Positions 11,340-22,556 of a stretch of DNA of 64,000 nucleotides are shown one piece after another. Numbering within the stretch: the stretch's first letter is position 1; each line of letters opens with the position of its first letter. This DNA is from Gnetum montanum (Eukaryota; Streptophyta; Gnetopsida; Gnetales; Gnetaceae), in contig MNCI01035702.1 of NCBI GenBank assembly GCA_015680685.1, positions 98,417 to 162,416 on the forward strand, given 5' to 3'. The notes beneath the pieces are model-generated. The model searched no databases, had not been told where the DNA came from, and worked only from the letters and a program-made list of their open reading frames with translations. A program made the position numbers and the translations under genes.

Positions 11340-12840
11340 AAAACTAAACATGGCGTATAGCATAGCAGGGTGTTACACGTAGTGTAGTGTAGTAGGTACA
11401 TCTTGCACAGCGTAACGGCTATGCCCCGCATAGCGCAGCATAGCAGGTACACCCTTCACAATGTAACTGTTACGACCTGCATAAGCATAGCGTAGCAGGC
11501 ACGCCCTGCATAATGCAATGTAGCAAGCATTCTCTGTGCAGAGTAGCGTAGCAGCTACACTTTGCAGAAAAGTAACTGTTGCATTATGCACAATGTAGCA
11601 GGCCACCCACATCCCGTGTAAGCATAGCAAAGTGGAAAGTGTGATGGATATGACAATATAACAAGTGTGATAATGTAAGAAATATGACATATAGCCATAT
11701 GAAAAGCACAACAATATGGTGAGTAAAACACTAACACGCTTAGCAGAATAATAGTCCCAATAGCATAGCAGGTCTGCTAGCATAACAGCGTAACGGGCCT
11801 GCCAGTGTAGCAGCATGGCAGCTATGGCACTATACTAATGTAGCGTAACAAGAACCGAAATGTAACATAGTAATAGTCACAATGTCAAAACAACGTGGCT
11901 TTGGAAAAATACACATAATGTTCCCGTTTTCCCAGCCCTACCCCATCGTATGAAATATAGCCAGGTAAAACACAGACAAAATAAACTCCCCTTTTGCTCA
12001 TGTTACGCTATGTTGGGCATGTGCTACGCTACCCCAAAACGTTGCAAAAAAAAATAAAAAATCCCTTCTAAGGACGGTATGCTACGCTGAGAGTGCGCTA
12101 CATCACCCAAAATCGTCCAAACCCCTGCGATAGCATAATGACCATTCCTAATAATGGTGGCCAGGGCAGTGTTGTGTACAGTTGTAGTGTAGCGACTGTC
12201 ATGGCCACTTCGGCTAGAGTGGTGACAACCATAGCTCAGTGGCCAAAATAGCAACAAAAGCAATAACAATAGTCGTAGTGTAGCCATGGTGACAACCAAA
12301 ACAGTGATGGCAATAGATTTAACTTGATAAATTACACAACGAAAATGAGGGTAGCGTAGCGACCTACTGGGTGAATGGAGCCTCTTGCTACTCCTCAACA
12401 CGTGCCTTGGGAAGGTGTTGTAGGGTGTTCTCCCCTTCAGCTAAGTTGGTCAGCCCTTGATGCTTGCGCTCACTCTTGCGCGCCATTGCTTACTCACAAA
12501 CTTGGGTGTATCGGCTATATCAACTACTACGCTATGACTACTACATTGACTCTAAGCACAATTGCGCTACACTCTGGGTGTAGGGTATAAGTGTTAGTGA
12601 GAGTAGCTAGATTACTATGGGGTAACCCCCTATTTATAGCCTATGGGGTCAAAAACCTGTTACTTTCATCTCCTACGCGTAACGTAGAACGTTCTGCATT
12701 CCATGCGTGACACCCGATGCCCCTCTCTACTATAGCATAGTAGGGGACATTCTTGTCCCCTACAGCATAACATGGGCCTATTGCAGTGTAGCATGTAGAT
12801 ATAGCATACCACACAGAGGCATTAAAATTGTCACTTCATT
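11340..12840 (-). promoter_or_regulatory. LTR-like promoter region of the antisense unit
   Basis: This stretch has no convincing ORF. It is dense in CATAGCGTAGCAGG-like and GTTACGCTAC-like motifs (11345-11640, 11760-11860, 12000-12360), like the LTRs of this element family. A minus-strand TATAAATA lies at 12631-12638, so transcription would run towards the antisense coding segments at 11333-8636. It may be a degenerate LTR in reverse orientation or a promoter copied from one. I found no matching second LTR or target duplication to prove a nested element. Confidence 0.45.
12631..12638 (-). promoter_or_regulatory. TATA box, antisense orientation
   Basis: TATAAATA on the minus strand within GGCTATAAATAGGGGG, the same context (GGCTATAAATA) seen in LTR promoters elsewhere in the window. 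Confidence 0.55.
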
Positions 12841-13260
12841 TTTCATGATTTTGCATGGTTACGGTCTGCTACGACCTTAAACTAGCAATCTTAACATCTC
12901 CTTTACATTTTAAACCTATGGTGGTTCGCTAAGACCTTAAACTGGCAATTCCAAATTACAACGTTACATGATTATGGTCTGCTATGACCTTAAACTGGCA
13001 ATGTTAGCATTTCTTTTACATTTTTGAACTTAGTGATGGTCTGCTATGACCTTAAAATGGCAACCTTGACTTCTCCTTTATATTTTAAACCTGTTAGCGG
13101 TCCACTATGACCTTAAACTGGATATTTTTAGCATGAAAGTTTACATGTTATGATCCGCTACAACCTTAAATTGGCAATATTAAAATATAATTTTGTGTTG
13201 TTGTGGTCCGCTAAGACCTTAAACTAGCAATTATGTTACATCACATGATTACCTTGTGTA
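12840..13260 (+). repeat. Tandem-repeat block 2 before RT
   Basis: Six or seven units with the core GGTCTGCTATGACCTTAAACTGGCAA, at about 12862, 12915, 12975, 13035, 13095, 13150 and 13205, i.e. a period of 50-65 bases. Cores are conserved while spacers vary. The element repeats the motif at 8110-8300 and 16850-17160, and element G on the opposite strand. Confidence 0.8.
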
Positions 13261-13340
13261 CATTTTACTGCATGTTACTCTATTAAATAGGTACCACTTG
13301 ATGCTTGCTTGTTTGACAATTTTGTGTGAGTGGTTTGAAA

Positions 13341-14870
13341 ATGGCTATACAAGGCAATCTTCAGATGCCCCTTCTCTTGACAGGACCTCATGGTAGGCTT
13401 ACAAGACACTTAATATTAGAATCAATAGATTTGGAATCACCCACTTATGACATCGTAGCATCCTTGGAGACATCTCTAAACAGGCCCGAACATCTGGTCT
13501 AGGCCTTAGACCTAAAGGTTGGTGATGTGACTGAGGACCCTATTATTGAAACCCTTATAACTAGGTCTAGAGGTGAGGCAAAAACATTAAACGTTAGTTC
13601 TCTACTAGAGCCACAAGTACAACAAAACATTTCGAAAGTCCTTAATGATAATGTCAAAGTGTTTGCGTGGTCATACGAAGACATGCCGGGCTTGGACCCA
13701 TGACTCATACAACACAACATTATCTTAGAACCATGTGTTAAAATGGTTAAACAAAAAGCTTGCAAAGTTAAACCAGAGATTGCCTTGGCTATACGTGATG
13801 AAATCACCAAGCTCTATCAAGCTGGTTTCATTCGAATCGTCGATTACTCAGATTGGGTCTCAAACATTATGGTCATACCTAAGAAAATTAGGAGTATACA
13901 AATTTGTATAGACTTCTAAGATTTAAATAGGGTGACAATTAGGGATGACTTCCCACTGCATAGTATTGATCAACTTATCGATATTACAACTAGTCATGCC
14001 TTGCTATCCTTCATGGATGGGTTTTCAGGGTATAATCAGATCCGCATCAACCTAGAGCACCAGTTGTCAACTACCTTTATGACTGCTTGGGGGATTTTTT
14101 GCTACACAATGATGCCCTTTGGGCTAAAAAATGTTGGAGCAACATATCAATGAGCAATGACATACATCTTCAGCAATTACCTCTTAGAAAGGCTGAATGA
14201 CTACGTTGATGACATAGCAGTTAAGTTTAAGGAAGCTACTGATCATCCCAATGATCTAAATTTAGTTCTCCAATGTTGTCATAGGCACGACTTGCACCTC
14301 AACCTTAGGAAATGTGTTTTCGGGGTTAAAACTAGATGCATGCTAGGTTTTGTAGTGTCGGAAACAGGGATATGAGTAGACCTTGATAAGGTGAGGACCA
14401 TTGTCAACCTAGAACCACCTACAAATCTTAAAGAGTTGTGTGGGTTGTAAGGCAGAATACAATTTATCAGAAGGTTTATCATGAGGTTGATAGACAAACT
14501 ACACCCTATGCAACACCTGCTTAAGAAGGGGATCAACTTCAAGTGGATAGATCAATGTCAACAAGCCTTTGATAACCTAAAGAAAGAGATTTTGCACCTT
14601 CCCATTGTTTACCCTCCATAGAGGGATAAGCCTTTCTACATCTACCTTGCCACCTTGGACACATCCATTGCCAGATTGCTATGTCAAAAGAGAGATGACG
14701 GGTCTGAAATCCTAGTCTAGGACTTGAGTTATGCATTGATAGCACATGAAGCGAAGTACAATGAGGTAGAGAAAAACTGTCTTGCCCTAGTATTCGCACT
14801 TAAAAAGTGGAGGCATTACTTGTTTCGTAGTAAATTTAACATCATATGCAAAGAAACATACTTTGGGCTA
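13341..14870 (+). pseudogene. Element F reverse transcriptase and gypsy RNase H, decayed
   Basis: A frame opening with ATG at 13341. The RT fingers contain VFAWSYEDMPGLDP and GFIRIVDYSDWVSNIMVIPKK-like sequence. The palm has FMDGFSGYNQI (about 14010), MMPFGLKNVGATYQ (about 14110) and an intact YVDD box at about 14197. The connection and gypsy RNase H follow, with a decayed DTSIARLLCQ and ALIAHEAKYNEVEKNCLALVFALKKWRHYL (about 14735-14820). Stops are mostly TAG/TGA. A frameshift near 14870 separates this from the next domain. This is separated from gag-protease by 5.5 kb, unlike most gypsy elements. Confidence 0.85.
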
Positions 14871-15564
14871 TCACAAACAACTTATATGAGAGTAGTAGAA
14901 TAGCCCGATGGAAAGCTATAACGATGGAATTTGATCTACACTAGGTGGCACAATCATCAACAAAGGGTTAAATAGTAGCCACATAACTTACGACTTCATT
15001 CGTTGATGATCAAGCAGTAATAGAGCCCAAATTCCTAGATGAGCATATTAATAGCATAAGTCCTGTACCATCAAATTTCAAAGCTAGTTTACATTTTGAT
15101 GGCACTTTAGCTACACAAGGTGGTAATGCTGCTATTGTTCTTACATTTCCCTATGAGGAAATTCGACCCTTCGCCTATTATTTTAAATTCCTTTACATGA
15201 ATAACATAGTTGAGTATGAAGGACTCCTTAGGGGCCTTCTAGCAGCTCAAGAGTTGAGGATCCAACATTTGGCAATCCGGGGTGACTCACAACTAGTTGT
15301 CAACTAGATCAATAAATTTTATGCTTGCAAGACTTCACACTTACAACCTTATTGCAATTTAGCCATGAATCTACAAAAGAAGTTTACAATGTTGGACATC
15401 CAACACGTGTCTCATAATGAAAACACTGTAGCTAATGCCCTAGCCACATTAGCATTAAATGTGCCATCACACATGTTTGCTACCTTGCTTGCTTTGATAA
15501 TAGAATGCATAGATCCTATTATTCAAGTGACACACATTGCATCTATAAGTGCAACAGATACCTA
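14871..15564 (+). pseudogene. Second, archaeal-type RNase H of element F
   Basis: In a different frame from RT. The domain runs from about 15058 to 15465: LHFDGTLATQGG with the first acidic residue, NNIVEYEGLLRGLLAAQEL with the catalytic Glu, IRGDSQLVVN with the catalytic Asp, and HVSHNENTVANALATLA near the end, where the last Asp is Asn. This additional RNase H after the normal one defines the Tat lineage of plant Ty3/gypsy elements. One internal TAG interrupts it (after QLVVN). The remainder to the stop at 15562-15564 links to integrase. Confidence 0.85.
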
Positions 15565-16808
15565 AGAATGGTATGCTAACATCAAAGCATACCTCCAACA
15601 TGACGAACCCCCACATGACTTGACATCCGCTCAAAAGGATGCAATCTAAAAGTAAGCATGATAATATGTCCTCGTAGGAGACAACACTCTATGAAAGCCC
15701 TCTTATGATGGAATATTGCTAGCTTTTGTTAGTGGGGGAGAAGCACAAAAAATTGTTGACAAAGTCCATGAGGGACTATGTGGGGGACACATACCCCTAG
15801 AGCTATGACAGCAAAAATTAGACACTTAGGTTACTACTGGCCTTGCATAGAACGTGATTGCCTTGCCAAAGTTAGGACGTGCAATGTATGTCAATGCCAT
15901 GCAAACCTTATACATGTGTCGCTTACTGAATTACATCCCACATAGATCACGTGGCCTTTCCAATGTTGGGGACTAGATATCATAGGACCCATTACACCTA
16001 AGTCTTTCGTAGGGCATAGTTTCATTATTACCACAACTGAATATTTTACAAAGTAGGTAGAAGCTATTCCCCTTAGGAAGATTACGTCTCAACAGGTTTG
16101 TCACTTCATTCTAGACAACATAGTAACACGATTTTGCCTTCCCATGACCATTGTTACTAACAATGGGCCATAATTTAGTAGTGAAGAGACTAAAACCTTT
16201 TGCGAAAACCTTGTCATCAAACACTCTTTTTCATCACCATACTACCCATAGGTAAATAGTTAGGTAGAGGCAACCAATAAGGTCATCATCAACCTCCTCA
16301 AAAAGATGCTTAGCAGTAGTAAGAGGTGATGGCATGAGCAAATCCTCTAAGTGTTGTGGGCTTACTGTACAACATGTAGAACCGCTATAGGTAAGACTCC
16401 ATATAGTCTTGTTTATAGATCTGAAGTGGTGTTACCTCTTGAATTGCAAGTTTCATCACTTCAGATGATCCTCTCAAATGTCATTGATGAGGCTCAAAAC
16501 AACGAGTCAAGGATCATTGATCTTGACTTCGTAGAGGAGGAGCATGCCCAAACACTTGGTCACATTGAATGGTACCAGGATAAAAAATGGTAAAAGAATC
16601 ACTGCAACTTACATCAATGACCAATAAAAAAGGGGGATTTAGTCCTAAGGCTATTTGTGAGCCACTTAGCAAATTCTCAGCCAACTAGGAAGGCCCTTTC
16701 ATAGTCACAAAAGCCTATGAGAATGGGGTAATTAAACTGGTTGACATGGATAAAAACGAGTTTGGAAATCCTGTCAACCACTTGTACCTCAAGCCATACT
16801 ATGTTTAA
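15565..16808 (+). pseudogene. Element F integrase, decayed
   Basis: Zinc-binding HHCC region: HEGLCGGH (about 15765) and CNVCQCH (about 15880), with a frameshift between them near 15800. The catalytic core has WGLDIIGP (first Asp intact, about 15967), VTNNGP where VTDNGP is expected (second catalytic Asp changed to Asn, about 16152), and VEATNKVI with the Glu intact (about 16266). YRSEVVLPLE lies at about 16405-16440, and the C-terminal part ends NHLYLKPYYV before TAA at 16806-16808. Numerous TAG codons replace Gln or Trp. Confidence 0.85.
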
Positions 16809-16849
16809 CACAAAGGATCACATCGAATGCGAAGTGAGGTAAGACACAT

Positions 16850-17160
16850 CTACTATGATGTAAAACTGGCACAGATAGTCTACTATGACTATAAATGGGC
16901 ACAAATAGTCCACTATGAATATAAATTGGCATAGAATGTTTGCTATGACGTTAAACTAATAGATCATTTCTTTGGGCCATGACATAAAACTAGCACCCAC
17001 AGCATGGTCCGCTACGACCTTAAACTAGCCATCCACCATCTGCTACGATGATAAACTAGCATAGTGGTCTGCTAGGATCTTAAACTAGCACATTGGTCTG
17101 CTGTGACCTTAAACTAGCATATTTGATGGTTTACCAAGACCTTAAATTGGGTTTGCAGTC
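16850..17160 (+). repeat. Tandem-repeat block 3 after integrase
   Basis: Eight or so degenerate units of GTCTGCTATGACCTTAAACTAGCA, period 35-45 bases. Tat/Ogre elements are known for hypervariable tandem repeats in the region between integrase and 3' LTR, and this fits. Confidence 0.75.
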
Positions 17161-18291
17161 AAAGACCTCCCAGCTCACACGTGAGACACTATGAACAAGT
17201 GAGCATGCACACTTCCAAAACTCCTGGACAACATGGGGTCAGATGTTGCAGTTTCAGAATGAAGTTCACATCATCAAGGAAAAACCCTCTAGAACACATG
17301 CCACATCATCACCCCTAGCATCTTGCTAATCCTCCAGAGATGTCATTTGACATCTTGTTGACCTTCTGGAGCTACTACAACCACAACCAATCACCTCAGT
17401 AGTAGCTCTTGCCATCAGCACCTGCTCCTGGAGTCTCAGCACTATTATGGCCTAGCCATGGTGTTGCCATCCTCCAACCCTCACCATCGTTAGAATCCAA
17501 AAGGTGTTTAGCTGTTAGGCTTCTCACCATGCAGTTGGACTACATGATGTTTGCCTTGGGTGAGGAATCTTGAGTGCCTACATCATCATTGCACCTAGTC
17601 TCTTCGATGCTAACCTTTTTGGCCTACTACCACCAAAACCTGTGTTGGCCTTCTTGCTTTGGACATCACACACTTCAGACACAACACTTGCCACATTGGC
17701 AATGTCCAGAGCAAGCAGGACTGTGCCCTTGATGGTTGCTTTTTTCTAGTTTTCTCTTTGTTATGTTTGTAGGATAAAAGCTAAGATGGCATTCTTCAAG
17801 GATGCATTTCACCATGAGAGCAAGGCACTACATTGCTCCGAAGTATCTGTTTCAATTTTCCTAGCTACCTAAGAGTGCATATCCTCCCCTTAGCCAACTT
17901 AATCCCTGTTCCTTATACTTGCAGTCTTTCACATCCTCTTTACAAGCTTTCCAAATGCACAAAAAGCCCTTTCATATGCCCAACCCCAAGTCCATGATGG
18001 ACACAATGCAACTCATCCCATGGGAAGCATCTGTAGGTAGGTTAAAGCCCCACATAGATGTAACACAACTCATCTCAGGGAGGAAANNNNNNNNNNNNNN
18101 NNNNNNNNNNNNNNNNNNNNNNNNNNNNNNNNNNNNNNNNNNCATCATCCTCAAAGCACTCTCAAATATAGCGAAGTCTCATCCAAGTGAGTACTGAAGA
18201 GTGATGTTGGCATCTTGTTCCTCATGGTGTTTCGTATTCTTTGTCGACATCTCTCAGGCAGATCCTCCAAACGTCAACAAAGAGGGGCCAT
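17161..18291 (+). other. Element F 3' untranslated region with gap and polypurine tract
   Basis: Non-coding or unrecognised sequence from the last tandem repeat to the 3' LTR. A fairly open frame around 17260-17580 has no recognisable domain. A run of n covers 18087-18142. A purine-rich AAAGAGGGG at about 18280-18288 directly before the LTR is the likely polypurine tract; element G has the corresponding sequence next to its 3' LTR (41221-41290, opposite strand). Confidence 0.55.
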
Positions 18292-19559
18292 TGAAACACC
18301 ATAAATTTCGGGACTCATGATTCAGCAGTCCCAAAATTTGGGCAAGGATCCCTACAAGTATTATGTCACGATGGACAATGTAGATGACATGGCACCTTAG
18401 AAGTCCTAATTCCTACAGAGTTACTTTCGAGCCTACGGATGAACGGACACCGAGAGATCTACGGATGAAACAGTAAGACCTTTCCTTTGCCTAAGGGCAA
18501 GCTGGAAATCAACAGAGGTAGAGTGCCTTGAATGGTTCGCACGCAGATCAAATGAGGACTTCCCCAAATGTACGCAATTGCAATGTGTTGGGTTATACAT
18601 AAACAAATGCAAAACTGAACGTAAACGAACGAAAATGAATGTAAACTGTTTAAATAATAGATAATGAAAATAGAAAAAAATATGAACACGAATAATAATG
18701 TAAATTGCATGAATCTAGGCAATAATGCAAATTGTTTGTATTGATAAACAATTAAAATGTGCACCGGTCAGAACACAGTTGCGGAGTGGTCATAAGAGGG
18801 ATGTTTAGCCCCGATGGATGAGAACAGATGCTGGGAAGATGCAGGTTTTGGATTGCAAGTGTATAGCATCCAAGTCTATATGAAGCCTAGTGTATGAGAT
18901 TGATGCCTAGATTTCCTAAGTCTCTGAGATTCAAATTTTTCCAACCTTGATCTAGTGGAAAAACAGGAGATTTATAGGGTTTTGGGCATGAGATTCAGAT
19001 TTGGGAGAAGATCAGTGGCTGCGGGGTGAGAAAAATTTGGATCAGGTGATAGGTGTGTGCATTGACCAGATGCACAAAATGTTACAATGTATAGTGCAAC
19101 ATCCAAGATCTCTTACGCTGGTGTGTGTAATGCCTAGCGTAAGAACTTGAAACACTAAAAAAAATGTCAAAAATGCAACAAATGTTAATGTACAAGCATG
19201 GATATGGGTGTCTGGCCTTCAGATCTATAGTTTTGTGCTATTTTTGTGCTACCAAAGCCTTCAGCATGCATGGATCTAGCTCTGATGTGTGTGCAGCTTG
19301 TTCTAGCATCAACGTCTAGCATCCAGCGTTCGGCATCCAGTGTATGGAAGTGTTTACGCTGGGTTTACACTGCTGGAACCATGGCACCATGACTAATATC
19401 ATATGACCTAAAAATAGTGCATTTTGAGCCCATTTTTGACCCATGAGACTTATTTTCAGAATGGATCTGCATGCCATGGGTCATGAGGGTTTTATGTGAC
19501 AAATTTGGGCTGATTTGGATGTCGTTTTGACCTTGTTTTGGTTGATTATGCTGGGCATT

Positions 19560-20160
19560 ACGTTGTGCAGCGTCTGAAAAAGTAACCCCAGCATCACCAA
19601 GTCAAAAATGGCACATTCGAGGCCCAAATTTGGAGTTTTTGAAGCCTATGAACAAGTACAAGTATTGTTGGTCCCTGTGGGTTGCTCTGGTGTTGAAGAT
19701 GCTACCTAAAACTGCTTGTTTTGCCATGTGTTTGCTTAGTTTCGCTATGCTTACGCTGTGAAGTATCTAAAAAAGTAACCCCAGCGTCACCAAGTCAAAA
19801 TGGCATATTTGAGGCCAAAATTTGGATTTTCGGGAGGTTGGGAGTTACTAGGGGCCTTGGTGAAGGTCATGGGGGGTCCTTGTGCCTAATTTTAGTCTGT
19901 TTTGACTCAATTTTAGGGCTCCAAAAATTGGTGATGCTGATCCTTACGCTGTACAGCGTAAGAAAATGTAGCTCCAGCATGAGCAACTAAAAATACCTTA
20001 TTTAAGGCCCAAATTTTGATTTTCTAGAGGTTGGGAGTTGCTGGGGGCCTTGGTGGAGGTCATGGGGGGTCCTTGTGCTTGATTTCAGTTTATTTTGACT
20101 CAGTTTCAGGGCTCCAAAAGTTGGTGACGCTGATCCTTACGCTGTGTAGCATAAGAAAAT
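19560..20160 (-). repeat. 193-bp tandem repeats in the solo-LTR U3
   Basis: The anchor CTTACGCTG starts at 19750 and 19943, and CTTACGCTGTGTAGC at 20136: an exact spacing of 193 and 193. A partial, more diverged unit precedes at about 19560. Each unit includes the segment CAAGTCAAAATGGC-like, GAGGTTGGGAGTTGCTGGGG and GGTCATGGGGGGTCCTTGTG. The unit junction carries a palindrome (perfect at 19943-19962). Confidence 0.85.
19943..19962. repeat. Perfect 20-bp palindrome
   Basis: CTTACGCTGTACAGCGTAAG, equal to its own reverse complement. It sits at the junction of the 193-bp repeats, of the same GCTACGC/GCGTAGC style as the palindromes in the element F and G LTRs. Confidence 0.9.
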
Positions 20161-22551
20161 GTAGCTAAAATGTACTTAGCCTGAACTAGGCATCTTGAGC
20201 CTGGAACTTGTGATTCTGGATGCCAGAAGTTGGTGCAGTCGCCTGTCGGCCCCAAGGGGACCTTGCCTACTGAATCATGAATCATTGGGGGCTATTTCGG
20301 AGGCCTCCAAGTTTGGTCATGCTGTACTCATGCTTGGGCAGTTGCATGACTTAACTTGAATCTTGTCTGAAAGTGCTAGGCCAAAATTTTGTGGTGTTTT
20401 CACCTGCCTACCATCCTCTGTAGCATAGTCAATGTGGCACCCAGCCATGAGGCCAACTTGCATGAAAAAGACACTAGGATTAGACTGAATAGTCCAAGAA
20501 ATTTTCTATTTCTCGAGCTGACATGCTTGCTACATCCTTTAGCTTTCCCAGCTTGACACTTAACCTAGTTGACGGTCTACCCAGGGACCATGCTAGGAGC
20601 TATCGAAGGTCTTTAGGATGGACTAAATAGTTTGGCAAGTTTTCTAATCGTAGGAACCTGCTACGCTATGTTACGCTGCACAACATAACAGGCCTTGAGA
20701 AGATTGATTGGGCATCAAAGATGCAGATTAATAACGACTTAGCCCTCCAGGACATCTGCTCCACTTCATCCTTAGAGCATGAGCAACATGACGTAGCAAA
20801 ATGTGGTAAGTTTAGCTAGAAATCATCTCAATTTGAGTGCTATGATGTGCTACGCTACGCAACCGAGCACAACATAGCAAGGATTCACTATGATGATACT
20901 CCTACTCAGATTGCTCTAATAGAGTAAGCATATTTGCCCATGCCTCAACCATCAAACATGCTTGTTCTGTTGCCACACCAGGACATGATTAACATTCTGT
21001 GACAAAATGATTGTGAAGTAAGTTAGAATTCAGGCCAAACTAGGTGCTATGCTATGTAGTGTAGCATAGCGTAGTAGGAACAGAATGCATGAAGGTCCTC
21101 TGCCAAGTGGTTCTAGCAAAAGAATTACACTTGGCCATGCTCTGACCGTCAAGATTGCCTGTTTCACTTCACCCTTGGGTTTTAAGCAAATTTTCTTGAC
21201 AAAGAATCACAGATCAAAATAGGAATTCATGTCACATTTGTTGCTATGCTACAGAGCATAGCACAATGTAGCAAGGATACAAAGCATGAAAGTGTCCCAA
21301 GGATGAAATCTGCAAGTCCTAGGATCTTTTAACATGGAAAGTAGGGTTGATAATTGTAGAAGCTGCTTACCTAGCTAGGCCCTATATGGGTATTCTTGGC
21401 TTTCAGGCAAGATTTCTCTCAAGACTGGTGGCTACGCTACGCAGCGTAGCACAGTGTAGCATGGCAGTGTTTACGCTACGCCGATATGTTAGGCAGTGTA
21501 AGTAGCATAATAATCACATGGAAGCATCATGACATCTCTAGTCAGCTCTAGAACTTGTTGGCAATGGTCACTCCCATCTCGGCATCTCTTCAATAGACAT
21601 GATTAGCAAGTTTTCTTTTTTTTTGCATACTCTTGATTATTCCCAAAGTTGTCCCTACGCTTGACCCTGCTCGCAAGAGCAAGGAAGATGTAGTCCTAGA
21701 GCATAGGCTCCACTTTGCATTCATTGTTGGCATTTTTTTTGTAACAAACATGGCAGTTCCTTGGATTTTGGCACACGCAGCTTGAACAGTATGGTCACAG
21801 CAGAGCAGGTTTCATGTTCAAGATTACATCTACAACGTATCACTACATAGTGGTAGAGCACAGTCACGTTTCCATCATGTGGGACCTAAAAAATGTGGCA
21901 TCCAAACCACGTTTCTCTCCCACCCTTGGCTCTATAAATACCCTAGCGAACAATGTTCAAGGGGTCGGCTTCATAGATTGGAATTTTGGCATCTTGGATT
22001 TTTAGCGAGTAGCATTTTTGATGATTGGCTTTGGTAAAGAGACTGGCAAGTGGATAGTTAATAAGCAGCAAACCCTAGTAGTAGGATCTCCCTATCTCTT
22101 CTAGCCCAGTAAGCACCAGCTCATCAGTCCCTGTTAGCAAGCTGCTGGCAGCAGCCTAAGACTTGCGACCATACTATTTTGTTGTAAGTTATGCCCATCC
22201 ATACTACCCATTTGTTGTACATCTCCTTTAGCCAAACAAAGATCAAATCCCCCGATCTTGGGGTGGTGCACTCTCTTACTGAAGCCTATTTCATCTCATT
22301 TTGCTATTACCATATTTTGCATCATTGCTTATCAGTTTATGTTTATCACTTAAGTTATACACAATGTCTTTAAAACAATTATTTACAAAAGGTTATTATA
22401 CACTAGTTAAGTCCTTGTTTGATTGACCAGATCATTCAAGGCATCCCGTTTCCATTTTTAAATCCAGCATGGCCCTCTTGTGGATTTGGGGTTTGGCTGT
22501 ATGCCCGGTAACCTCTTGGTGTTCCAGCCACCAAAATTTTCGGTCGCTATA

Positions 22552-22556
22552 GTTGC
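22552..22556. repeat. Target-site duplication of element F, right copy
   Basis: GTTGC, identical to 1322-1326. Confidence 0.9.

Larger units (their letters stand above)
18437..20402 (-). mobile_element. Solo LTR inserted in the element F 3' LTR
   Basis: Flanked by CCTAC (18432-18436) and CCTGC (20403-20407), a 5-bp target duplication with one transition; the empty site in the 5' LTR reads CCTGC once. Read on the minus strand the insert starts TGAAAACACC, close to the TGAAACACC start of the host family, and has a TATAAA at about 18971-18976 with three or so tandem 193-bp repeats upstream of it in U3. There is no internal region, so it is best read as a solo LTR left by LTR-LTR recombination. 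An ORF at 19721-19990 on the plus strand is repeat noise. Confidence 0.7.
1327..22551 (+). mobile_element. Element F: Tat/Ogre-like Ty3/gypsy retrotransposon, complete but dead
   Basis: A 21.2-kb element bounded by GTTGC duplications. Order: 5' LTR 1327-3583, tRNA-Asn-type primer site, leader, gag-protease, a 5.5-kb interval with tandem repeats and an antisense unit, RT with gypsy RNase H, a second archaeal-type RNase H, integrase, a third tandem-repeat block, polypurine tract, and a 3' LTR interrupted by a solo LTR. The double RNase H is diagnostic of the Tat lineage. Separation of gag-pro from RT recalls Ogre elements, where that interval is a spliced intron. In-frame stops, two frameshifts in pol and integrase catalytic Asp changed to Asn show that it is inactive. 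It is inserted in the accessory ORF of an Athila-like unit of opposite orientation. Confidence 0.9.
18292..22551 (+). repeat. Element F 3' LTR, interrupted by a solo LTR
   Basis: Starts TGAAACACC and ends GCTATA followed by the GTTGC duplication. Segments 18292-18436 and 20403-22551 align colinearly with the 5' LTR; the interval 18437-20402 is an insertion absent from the 5' LTR. TATA box at 21933-21940. Palindromic motifs in U3 are retained, e.g. GCTACGCTACGCAGCGTAGC at 21431-21450. Confidence 0.9.

Noticed and set aside
11373-11816. 147-codon minus-strand ORF rich in Cys, Tyr and Leu
   Set aside because: It is the translation of the GCATAGCGTAGCAGG-type repeats; composition follows the repeat and not a protein family.
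12862-13230. Regularly spaced repeats resembling a CRISPR array
   Set aside because: Unit cores are degenerate, spacing varies from 50 to 65 bases, and they lie inside a plant retrotransposon; they are element minisatellites.
19721-19990. Plus-strand 89-codon ORF
   Set aside because: It lies within the 193-bp repeats of the solo LTR and has no independent support.
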